Below, piece by piece: positions 7,034 to 13,609 of a stretch of DNA of 16,507 nt. The DNA lies in contig JASHVC010000594.1 in assembly GCA_030039655.1 (NCBI GenBank), positions 1 to 16,507 on the forward strand, read 5' to 3'. The notes below the pieces were generated by a model. The model was given only the letters and a program-made list of their open reading frames with translations, did not search any database and had not been told where the DNA came from. The translations under genes were made by a program, and so were the position numbers. Origin of the DNA: Xanthobacteraceae bacterium. GTDB lineage: Bacteria; Pseudomonadota; Alphaproteobacteria; Rhizobiales; Xanthobacteraceae. Position 1 is the first letter of the stretch. The number at the start of each line of letters is the position of its first letter.

Positions 7034-7941
7034 CGCGGCTGCTCCGTCGCGCTCAGCTGATGGATGAAGACGTCCTCAAGTCGCGGCTCGACTTCCCGCC
7101 ACTGCAGATCGCCAAATTGCGTCAGCGTGTGCTCGAGCGCCGCCCGATCGGTGCCGGCCACGTGCAACGCGCGGCGAAACACCGCCGCGGATTCGATACC
7201 GGACATGCCGCGGATGCGGCGCGCTGCTTCGTCGATGTGCTCGCCTACCCCGTCATAAGTAATTAGGCCCGAACGCTTCGCGACCTCGAGCGCATCGCCC
7301 TCAACAACGATACGGCCGTTGGCCAGATAGACGATACGATCGCATCGCTCGGCTTCGTCCATGTAGTGCGTGGAGACCAGGACGGTGAGGCCTTCGCCCG
7401 CCATATCGTGGATGAGGTCCCAGAATTCGCGCCGCGCCTTGGCGTCGACGCCGGCGGTCGGCTCGTCGAGTAGCAACAGCTTCGGCCGGTGCAGCACGCA
7501 CGCAGCAAGCGCCAAGCGCTGCTTCCAACCGCCGGATAAATTGCCGGCAAGCTGGTCAGCGTTAAAGCCAAGCTCCATTCTGGCGATGATGTCGCGCACG
7601 GCCGCGCGCGGGTTCGGCAGTTCGTAAACTCCCGCGACCAGATCGAGATTTTCCGTGACGGTGAGATCGTCGTAGTAGCTGAAGCGCTGCGTCATGTAGC
7701 CGACCTGCCGGCGCAACGCCGCCGCGTCACGCACGATGTCGAGGCCGAGGCACGTCCCGCTGCCGCCGTCAGGCTTGAGCAGGCCGCAGAGCATGCGGAT
7801 GGTGGTCGTCTTGCCGCTGCCGTTCGCCCCCAGGAATCCGCACACCTCGCGCTCGGCGACTTGCAACGAGAGTTCATCGACCACGCGGCGCGCGCCAAAG
7901 CTTTTGTTGAGGCCGTGCACGTCAATGACGTAATCGGTCAT
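7030..7941 (-). CDS. ABC transporter ATP-binding protein
   Basis: Cytoplasmic ATPase that powers the adjacent permease. It has 303 residues from the ATG at 7941, chosen because it starts right before the domain (MTDYVIDVHGLNKSFG) and overlaps the hlyD stop as ATGA. All ATPase motifs are intact: Walker A GANGSGKT (38-45), Q-loop Q85 in MTQRFSYY, signature LSGGWKQR (135-142), Walker B LLLLDEP (155-161), D-loop with D166, and the switch His H192 in STHYMDEAE. The roughly 80-residue C-terminal extension ends EPRLEDVFIHQL, typical of ABC-2/drug-export ATPases. It is a single ATPase, unlike the tandem ATPase of YbhF. The frame stays open upstream through hlyD to 9042, but that part has no family character. 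Confidence 0.95.
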   Translation of the reverse strand: MTDYVIDVHGLNKSFGARRVVDELSLQVAEREVCGFLGANGSGKTTTIRMLCGLLKPDGGSGTCLGLDIVRDAAALRRQVGYMTQRFSYYDDLTVTENLDLVAGVYELPNPRAAVRDIIARMELGFNADQLAGNLSGGWKQRLALAACVLHRPKLLLLDEPTAGVDAKARREFWDLIHDMAGEGLTVLVSTHYMDEAERCDRIVYLANGRIVVEGDALEVAKRSGLITYDGVGEHIDEAARRIRGMSGIESAAVFRRALHVAGTDRAALEHTLTQFGDLQWREVEPRLEDVFIHQLSATEQPR

Positions 7942-8936
7942 GGAGTGCGCCGCTCTAAAACGGGCTTCACGATCACGGGCTGCCCGGGATTGAGCAATGA
8001 CGCCTGATCCGCCGGTGGCCGTGCCTCGATCATGAACACGAGCTTCGCCCGGCTCTCGTCGCTGTAGATAACCGGCGGCGTGTATTCGGCGCGCGGAGCA
8101 ATGAAAGAGACCGTGCCGGACAAATCCGCAGGGCAGCCGTCGCACACGATCGCAACGCGATTTCCGAGATGCATCGCGGGCAGGTCGCTTTGCGGGATGA
8201 AAAACCGCACGAAAATATTTCCCGGCGGCAGCAGGGAGATGACCGGTGCGCCTGCCGCCATGGTCTCGCCGGGCCGCGCCAAAACGTCGGCGATGCGGCC
8301 GGCCGCCGGTGCGTTTACATGGCGTTGCGACAGCCGCCATTCGGCGATTTCGAGCGCGGCCTTCAGGGCGCGCATGGCCGCTTGCTGGGCGGCGATCTCC
8401 TGTGGGCGGCCAGACGGGGCGCGGGTCTGCGCCAGCGCCGCTTCGAGCGCCGCCACCTTCGCGGTCGCCGACTGGAAGTCGGCGCGGCGCTGATCGAGCG
8501 TCTCCGCCGCCATGGTGCCGGTTCTGGCGAGGAATTCGCCGCGGTCGAGGTCGGCTTTGGTGCGCGCCAGCGTGGCCTTGGCATCGGCCAGATTCGCCTC
8601 CGCCTGTTCGATCTCGGTCGGCTTGCCACCCGCCTGCAGATTGGCGAGCTGTTCCTGGGCCTGGTGCATTTGCCGAATGGCCTGGTCGCGGGCCGCGCGA
8701 TCCGCCGTGTCGTCCTGAGAAAACAGCGGCGCACCCGCGGCGACCTGATCGCCGCGTGCGACGTTGACGGCGGCGAGCAGGCCCTGCTGCGTGGGGCCAA
8801 CCTTGACGAAGTCGGCGTCCGCATAGCCCTGCCATTGCGTCGGCGGCGGGGCGCGGTGGCCGTGCCACCACCAAGCGCCGGCGCCGATCACCACGGCGAC
8901 CGCCAGTCCAATGCCAAGGAGAAGCGAGCGGTGCAT
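7938..8936 (-). CDS. HlyD-family membrane fusion protein of an ABC exporter (YbhG/YhiI-like)
   Basis: Periplasmic adaptor anchored in the inner membrane that links the ABC pump to an outer-membrane channel. From the ATG at 8936 it has 332 residues. An N-terminal anchor (LLLGIGLAVAVVIGAGAWWW) is followed by the first half of the biotinyl/lipoyl domain (GLLAAVNVARGDQVAAGAPLF). A long Ala/Gln/Glu-rich coiled coil spans about residues 75-205. The second lipoyl half is VNAPAAGRIADVLARPGETM, and a beta-barrel (FVRFFIPQSDLPAMHLGNRVAI) and membrane-proximal part follow. AGAGG (8941-8945) is 4 bases before the ATG; a TTG at 8951 would add 5 residues and is less likely. The gene is the first of a three-gene unit with overlapping starts and stops, and the promoter and operator lie directly upstream. 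No outer-membrane factor is in the window. Confidence 0.92.
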   Translation of the reverse strand: MHRSLLLGIGLAVAVVIGAGAWWWHGHRAPPPTQWQGYADADFVKVGPTQQGLLAAVNVARGDQVAAGAPLFSQDDTADRAARDQAIRQMHQAQEQLANLQAGGKPTEIEQAEANLADAKATLARTKADLDRGEFLARTGTMAAETLDQRRADFQSATAKVAALEAALAQTRAPSGRPQEIAAQQAAMRALKAALEIAEWRLSQRHVNAPAAGRIADVLARPGETMAAGAPVISLLPPGNIFVRFFIPQSDLPAMHLGNRVAIVCDGCPADLSGTVSFIAPRAEYTPPVIYSDESRAKLVFMIEARPPADQASLLNPGQPVIVKPVLERRTP

Positions 8937-8946
8937 GGAGCCTCTT

Positions 8947-8969
8947 TGCAACGCAACGATTATGTTGCA
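8947..8969. promoter_or_regulatory. inverted-repeat operator candidate for the TetR regulator
   Basis: TGCAAC (8947-8952) and GTTGCA (8964-8969) are perfect inverted 6-mers. An overlapping second arrangement, GCAAC (8953-8957) with GTTGC (8964-8968), spans 16 bases, a size common for TetR-family operators. A further GCAAC occurs at 8993-8997, inside the -35 hexamer of the exporter promoter. The repeat adjoins the TATAAT and covers the expected transcription start, so binding would block the exporter genes and probably tetR too. Confidence 0.55.
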
Positions 8970-8996
8970 TTATAGGAAGTTCCCGCGCCGTCGCAA
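8969..8996 (-). promoter_or_regulatory. promoter of the hlyD-ATPase-permease unit
   Basis: On the minus strand TTGCGA (8991-8996) and a perfect TATAAT (8969-8974) are separated by 16 bases. The start of transcription would be near 8962, giving a leader of about 26 bases with AGAGG before the hlyD ATG. On the plus strand TTGCAA (8946-8951), 16 bases, then CATTAT (8968-8973) may serve tetR, so the two promoters would overlap face to face. Confidence 0.6.
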
Positions 8997-9005
8997 CCTG
9001 GGTCT

Positions 9006-9710
9006 TTGCCCATAAACAGCGGGGTGGAATTGGCAACGCCATTGCTCGAGCCGGCCGAATTCAAGCGCGGTCCCGGCGGACGGCCCACGCGTCAGGAGGC
9101 CGAGCGCCGCCATGGCGTCTTGCTGAACACCGCCGTTCGTCTGTTTCTCGAACGCGGGCTCGATGCAGTGTCGATCGACGAGATCGCCAAGCGATCCGCG
9201 GTGGCCAAGCGCTTCATCTATGGCCGCTATCGCGACAAGTCCGAATTGTTCGTCGCGGCAATTGAACATGCGTTCGCGGATCGGCTGGACGCGCTGCACG
9301 CATTCAAGCTGCCCCATGGGCGGGCCGCATTCGGTCTTCTGGCGTTTGGGCGAACGCTGCTCGATATCGCACTGCAGCCGGAGACGCTCGCCCTGCACCG
9401 ACTGTTTATCTCTTCCGCGCCGCGATTTCCCGATCTCGCTAAGCTGTTCATCGCCCGCAATCGGCATCGCTTCGTGGGCGAAATCGAGCGCGTTCTGGCC
9501 TACTATGCGGACAGAGGTGAAATCGAACTTGCGGCGCCGCAATTGATGGCGGAGCAGTTCTTTATTTCGGTGGCTGGCATTCCACAACGCGGCGCCCTGT
9601 TGGGCTGGCGAGAGACACCGCAGGAGCGAGAGCGCCGCCTGCGCATCGCTATTCAATTATTTCTCGATGGCTGTCGCGTGCGGCGAAATCGCCCGCAGGC
9701 GGTGCGATAA
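9006..9710 (+). CDS. TetR/AcrR family transcriptional regulator
   Basis: Probable ligand-responsive repressor of the divergent exporter. The reading is 234 residues from TTG 9006; a GTG at 9024 would give 228. No ATG precedes the DNA-binding domain and neither start has a clear ribosome-binding site. After a basic arm (FKRGPGGRPTRQEAERR) comes the three-helix domain: TAVRLFLERGLDAVSIDEIAKRSAVAKRFIYGRYRDKSELF (about 42-82), with the recognition helix around VAKRFIYGRY. The remaining part is an all-helical ligand/dimer domain resembling AcrR/AefR-type C-termini. The divergent layout and shared control region parallel CecR (YbiH)-YbhG in E. coli. The effector is unknown. An oxidase follows 23 bases downstream on the same strand. 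Confidence 0.9.
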   Translation: MPINSGVELATPLLEPAEFKRGPGGRPTRQEAERRHGVLLNTAVRLFLERGLDAVSIDEIAKRSAVAKRFIYGRYRDKSELFVAAIEHAFADRLDALHAFKLPHGRAAFGLLAFGRTLLDIALQPETLALHRLFISSAPRFPDLAKLFIARNRHRFVGEIERVLAYYADRGEIELAAPQLMAEQFFISVAGIPQRGALLGWRETPQERERRLRIAIQLFLDGCRVRRNRPQAVR

Positions 9711-9733
9711 ACGCCCATTGCGGATGACGTGAA

Positions 9734-10855
9734 ATGCCAGGACCGCAAATTGCCGTCGTCGGGCTTGGCGCCATGGGGAGCGCCGCGCTTTGCCAACTGG
9801 CGCGACGCGGCGTGAGCGCCATCGGCATCGAGCAATTCGAGATTGGGCACGATCGCGGCTCCTCCCATGGCGCGACACGGATGATTCGGCTGGCGCATTT
9901 CGAGCGTCCATCCTACGTGCCGCTCATGCGGCGGGCCTACGCGCTCTGGCATGAGCTTGAGGATATCGTTCGGCAGAAACTGCTGCACATCACCGGCATC
10001 GCTGAAATTGGTCCGCCAACGGGCGACGTGGTGCGCGGCACACGCGCTGGCGCAAACGCTGATGTGTCGTGTGAGGTGCTGGATGCGGCTTCGCTCATGC
10101 GACGTTATCCAGCGTTCAAGATCCCGAAGTCGTTTGTTACGATCTTCCAGCCCGACGGAGGCTTTATCGAAGCCAGCAAGGCGCTGGCGGCCAACATCGC
10201 GGTGGCGAAGGAGCACGGCGCAGCCGTTCGGACTGGGGAAACAGTCAGCGCGGTGGAACCGTCCGGTCCCAGCGTGCGCGTCGTGACCGATCGGGGCGCA
10301 ATCGTCGCCGATTTCGCCATCGTGGCCGCCGGTCCGTGGCTGCGCCGACTGTTGCCGGAGCTCCACCTGCCATTGACCGTGACACGGCAGGTCATCGGCT
10401 GGTTCGAGCCGCAGCGGCCCGAGCAATTTGCCGCCGATCGCTTCCCCGCCTTCATGTTCGAAAGCGAATATGGTCAGCACTACGGCTTGCCGGCTTACGG
10501 CAACAAAGGAATCAAATTCGCCAAGCATCATCATCTCAGCGAGGCGGTGGATGCCGACAGTTACGAGAGAGCGGTCTCGGCGCAAGACGAAGCGGCGATC
10601 CGTGCGCCGTTGACGCAGTACCTGCCCGCCGCCAATGGTCCGCTGCATGCGGCGGAAACCTGTCTCTACACCATGACGCCCGACAACACATTCATCATCG
10701 ATCGCGTGCCGGGCCTTCCGCAGATCATCATCGCGTCGCCGTGCTGCGGCCACGGCTTCAAATTTTCGCCGGTGGTGGGCGAAATTCTCGCTGACCTGGT
10801 GACGCACGGCACGACCAAACACGCCATTGCGCCATTCCGCTTGCAGAGATTCTAA
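9734..10855 (+). CDS. flavin amine oxidase of the monomeric sarcosine / N-methyl-L-tryptophan oxidase family
   Basis: Soluble flavoenzyme that oxidises a secondary amine such as an N-methyl amino acid with O2, giving the amino acid, formaldehyde and H2O2. It has 373 residues, the family size. The FAD-binding start is IAVVGLGAMGSAALCQLARRG (6-26). Active-site positions match monomeric sarcosine oxidase: H45, R49 and R52 in SSHGATRMIR, the oxygen-activating Lys and nearby His as K261/H265, the flavin-linking Cys as C310 in ETCLYTMTPD with Y312, and K343 in GHGFKFSPVVGE. Covalent 8-alpha-cysteinyl FAD is therefore expected. The gene lies 23 bases after tetR, on the same strand, and may be cotranscribed. 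Its stop is 15 bases from the convergent EamA stop. Sarcosine, N-methyltryptophan or another N-alkyl amino acid are all possible substrates. Confidence 0.88.
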   Translation: MPGPQIAVVGLGAMGSAALCQLARRGVSAIGIEQFEIGHDRGSSHGATRMIRLAHFERPSYVPLMRRAYALWHELEDIVRQKLLHITGIAEIGPPTGDVVRGTRAGANADVSCEVLDAASLMRRYPAFKIPKSFVTIFQPDGGFIEASKALAANIAVAKEHGAAVRTGETVSAVEPSGPSVRVVTDRGAIVADFAIVAAGPWLRRLLPELHLPLTVTRQVIGWFEPQRPEQFAADRFPAFMFESEYGQHYGLPAYGNKGIKFAKHHHLSEAVDADSYERAVSAQDEAAIRAPLTQYLPAANGPLHAAETCLYTMTPDNTFIIDRVPGLPQIIIASPCCGHGFKFSPVVGEILADLVTHGTTKHAIAPFRLQRF

Positions 10856-10870
10856 GCGGCGACCCAAATA

Positions 10871-11797
10871 TCATTGCGCGTGCGTTATCAGCGCGACGCC
10901 GACTGCGACTAGGACGGCGGCGACACCTTTTTGCATCAATTCCCGTGGCGCCAGATTCTCCCGGCCGAAGCGCGGAAAGAAAAGGCTGAGCAACACGCCA
11001 AACAGGAACACAAACAGCGTGGTGGTGGAGCCAACGGCTTGCACGAGGCTCAGCGGTGCGAACATCAACGCATAGCGGTTGCCGAGCCCGCCGGCCAGGT
11101 TGATGATCTCGTTCGAGGCGTTGATCGATAGCAGCGGCGCGGTATTGGAGCGCAGCAGCGCGGAGAATTCCCGCCGATACGGACCGATCAGCAGCAGCGC
11201 CGCGCCGAATAGCGCCTCGCCGGCAAACATCCAGAACACCGTGGTCCAGAACTCGATCTTCAGCGCGAACACTTTGAAGATCAGGGACGTCAGCGCCATG
11301 ATGAAGCCGCACGCGAGCATCAGCGCTGCAAGCCGCACATTGAACGCCCGTCGTTTCCCCCCATGGCCGGGGGCAAAACTGATCGAAACGATCAGAGCCC
11401 CGCCGACAATCAAGGCACCGCCAGCGAACTGTCGCGGCGTCAGTGTCTCGCCGAGCACGAAGTACGCCAGCGCATAGCCGAATAGCGGGCCGGCCTGAAA
11501 GAACGGCGCCACCACGGACGCTTCCTCCGATTGCAGGGCGCGCAAGTAAAACAGCATGCCGGTCAGATAAAACGCGCCGGCAAGCATGATCAGACAAATG
11601 GCGCCGAGGCTGGGGCTCAACACCGTCGGCTCGTAGAACCAGATGAACGGCAGTAGCGCAATGCCGATGAACGCCGTGAACAAGAGCAGCACGGCGACAT
11701 TGTTCTCTTTGAAGAAACGCTCGACGATGTATTTGTCCAAATGCACCGAGATGGCCCAGAGTACCGGGCCGGAAAACGCGAAGAAGAGCCAGGACAG
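10871..11797 (-). CDS. EamA/DMT-family transporter, probable CTG start
   Basis: Ten-helix membrane carrier of the drug/metabolite transporter superfamily made of two EamA repeats; members move amino acids, sugars or metabolites. The first conventional start is GTG 11746 (291 residues, beginning HLDKYIVERF), which lacks most of helix 1. The frame continues upstream as SWLFFAFSGPVLWAIS up to the TAG (11801-11803) of the preceding gene. CTG 11795-11797 is 8 bases after GGGAG and gives 308 residues with a full helix 1. EamA features include LRALQSEEASVVAPFFQAGPLFGYALAYFVLGETLTPRQFAGGALIVGG in the first repeat and a matching block (LSLVQAVGSTTTLFVFLFGVLLSL) in the second. It is last in an operon with the binding protein and thiamine-diphosphate enzyme. 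Its substrate is unknown. Family call is firm; the start is inferred. Confidence 0.85.
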   Translation of the reverse strand: MSWLFFAFSGPVLWAISVHLDKYIVERFFKENNVAVLLLFTAFIGIALLPFIWFYEPTVLSPSLGAICLIMLAGAFYLTGMLFYLRALQSEEASVVAPFFQAGPLFGYALAYFVLGETLTPRQFAGGALIVGGALIVSISFAPGHGGKRRAFNVRLAALMLACGFIMALTSLIFKVFALKIEFWTTVFWMFAGEALFGAALLLIGPYRREFSALLRSNTAPLLSINASNEIINLAGGLGNRYALMFAPLSLVQAVGSTTTLFVFLFGVLLSLFFPRFGRENLAPRELMQKGVAAVLVAVGVALITHAQ

Positions 11798-11800
11798 CGG

Positions 11801-13570
11801 CTAATCTCCCGTAGCGCGGTGGCCGAGAGCGTGACTAGCCTGGCGTTCGGACGGCGGGTCGACGTGCAGGTCGACCACGCAAACACCGCCCTTCTTGAGC
11901 ACGTCGACACCCTTCTCGATTGCGGGCTTCACGTCCGATGCCTTCGTGACCGGTCCGATGCCGACAGCGCCCTGCGCCTCGGCGAGCTTGGCGATGTCGG
12001 GCATCGGATCTTCCAGACGTAAGCCGATCCAGCGGTTCTTCACTTCGCGTCCGCGGGTCTTCGCCACGTTTTCCTGATGCAGTTCGTCGTTAAAATAGGA
12101 GCGGTTGTTGTTCACCACGATCAACAACGGAATGCGGTGGTGCGCCGCGCTCCAGATCGCGGTGGCGCCCATACAGAAATCGCCGTCGCCGAGCATGGAG
12201 ATCGCGTAGCGGCCCTGATCCTGCAGGGCGAGCGCCGAGCCAACCGAGAGGCCGGGCCCCGATCCGAGGCCGCCGCCGCCATCTTTACCCAGATACGCCA
12301 TGCCGTTCTGCAGTGGCCAGACGTCGAACGGCCAGCCGCGGCCGAGCGTACAGAACGTCACGTTCTCCGGATCGTTGAACTGATCGCGCAAGGCGGTCGC
12401 GACCTGCTCCATGCTGATGGCGGCACCGTTGCCGGCCTTGGTCTTGGCCGGCACCTTCACCTTCCAAGGATCCTTGCGTCCGCCGCCGAGCGCGTCGACA
12501 AGCTCCCCCACCACCACGTCGGCGGTCGACGCCATCGCCACGTCCATCGGCGGCAACGCCTGATATTCCATGTTGGCGCCGGTGTGCAGGGTCTGGTCGA
12601 GCGAGCAGGCGATGATTTTCGCGTTGACTGTGCCGGCGCTCTTGGCCTGCCGCAGCGCGCCGCCAAGATCGACCCAGTCGAGCGCGAGAATGACATCGGC
12701 TTCGCACAACAGTTCGCGCGCGTCTTTGCCGAGCACGTTGAACGGCGGGCAATAGTGCGCCGGATGATCGGTCGGAAAGGTCGCGCCTTGCTTGAGGTCG
12801 GTGACGACGCAGGCGCCGAGTTTTTCCGCGAGCTTTATGCGCGGCGCCCAATAGTCCGGTTTGCGCGAGCCGCGGCCGAACATGATCACAGGCCGCTTGG
12901 CGCCTTCCAACAGCGCCACCGCCTCGTCGATCGATTGCTGCGATGGTCGTGGCGGCTGCGGTGGACGAAAGCGCTTTACGTCCGGCCATTCCGGCTCCTT
13001 GTCGAGTTTTTGTTCCTGAAAGCCGGCATCGAGACAGATATAGACGGGCGCGGTCGGCGCGGAGCGGGTCAGAATATTGGCGCGCGCCATAGATTCCACC
13101 AGCGCGTCCGCCGACGTGGGCTGGTCGTCCCATTTGATAATGGAGCGAATGTAGGCGCCCTGATCGCGCGACGTGTGTATCCAGTCGATCCACGGCCGGC
13201 GTTTCTCTGCCGCCACCGGACCGGTGGCGCCGAGCACGAACATCGGCGCCCGGTCGCACCAGGCATTGAACAGGCTCATCATGCCGTGCAGCAGCCCGAC
13301 ATTTGAGTGCAGCACACAGGCCATCGGCTCTCCGGTCGCCTTGGCGTAGCCGTGTGCGATCGAAACCGAATGGTCCTCATGCAAGCACAGAATGATGCCG
13401 GGATTCTCGTTGCCGAGGTGATTGACCAGGCTGTCATGAAATCCGCGGTAGCTCGCGCCCGGATTGAGGCTGATGTAGCGGATGCCGAAACGGCGCAGCA
13501 TCTGCGCAGCGATGTCGCTGCCCCAGGCCACGCGCGCATCGGGCTTACCTTCCAATCGGTCGAGGCGCAT
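11801..13570 (-). CDS. thiamine-diphosphate-dependent enzyme, acetolactate synthase/decarboxylase superfamily
   Basis: A 589-residue enzyme with the PYR, central and PP domains of the acetolactate synthase / benzoylformate decarboxylase superfamily. The catalytic Glu is E65 in LCLHEDHSVSIAHGYAKATG, so it is not glyoxylate carboligase-like. The central domain follows (RPVIMFGRGSRKPDYW). The cofactor motif is GDGDFCMGATAIWS (461-474) with its paired NNN at 487-489. Signatures of true acetolactate synthase (GQHQMW, RFDDR) are absent, and no regulatory subunit is linked, so a branched-chain amino acid role is unlikely. A strong ribosome-binding site AAGGAG (13580-13585) is 9 bases before the ATG. 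It lies 39 bases after the TctC-type gene on the same strand. It probably decarboxylates a 2-oxo acid or a CoA thioester, or performs carboligation; the substrate is not readable from sequence. Confidence 0.85.
   Translation of the reverse strand: MRLDRLEGKPDARVAWGSDIAAQMLRRFGIRYISLNPGASYRGFHDSLVNHLGNENPGIILCLHEDHSVSIAHGYAKATGEPMACVLHSNVGLLHGMMSLFNAWCDRAPMFVLGATGPVAAEKRRPWIDWIHTSRDQGAYIRSIIKWDDQPTSADALVESMARANILTRSAPTAPVYICLDAGFQEQKLDKEPEWPDVKRFRPPQPPRPSQQSIDEAVALLEGAKRPVIMFGRGSRKPDYWAPRIKLAEKLGACVVTDLKQGATFPTDHPAHYCPPFNVLGKDARELLCEADVILALDWVDLGGALRQAKSAGTVNAKIIACSLDQTLHTGANMEYQALPPMDVAMASTADVVVGELVDALGGGRKDPWKVKVPAKTKAGNGAAISMEQVATALRDQFNDPENVTFCTLGRGWPFDVWPLQNGMAYLGKDGGGGLGSGPGLSVGSALALQDQGRYAISMLGDGDFCMGATAIWSAAHHRIPLLIVVNNNRSYFNDELHQENVAKTRGREVKNRWIGLRLEDPMPDIAKLAEAQGAVGIGPVTKASDVKPAIEKGVDVLKKGGVCVVDLHVDPPSERQASHALGHRATGD
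11806..11810 (-). promoter_or_regulatory. ribosome-binding site for the EamA gene
   Basis: GGGAG on the minus strand lies inside the last codons of the upstream enzyme, 8 bases before CTG 11797 and 59 bases before GTG 11746. Its spacing supports initiation at the CTG, in the same frame as the preceding TAG stop. Confidence 0.45.
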
Positions 13571-13609
13571 TCACGATCTCTCCTTGATTGCGGACAAAGC
13601 CCGCACTGG

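Noticed and set aside
8169..8975. 268-codon open frame on the plus strand over hlyD
   Set aside because: Antisense to the fusion protein, no domain, very Arg/Gly-rich, and it would run through the divergent promoter region.
9653..10867. 404-codon open frame on the minus strand over the flavin oxidase gene
   Set aside because: It lies exactly antisense to a gene with complete family motifs, is rich in Arg, Gly, His and Asp without any recognisable domain, and is the kind of shadow expected in GC-rich DNA.
12077..13306. 409-codon open frame on the plus strand over the thiamine-diphosphate enzyme
   Set aside because: Antisense shadow; composition dominated by Arg, Ala, His and Val with no motif, while the minus-strand enzyme has intact catalytic and cofactor motifs.
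10871..13570. Translational fusion of the thiamine-diphosphate enzyme and the EamA transporter by TAG readthrough
   Set aside because: The frames are continuous apart from one TAG, but separate soluble-enzyme and membrane-carrier products with a ribosome-binding site before CTG are simpler; no readthrough signal is visible. Kept only as an alternative in the CTG-start finding.
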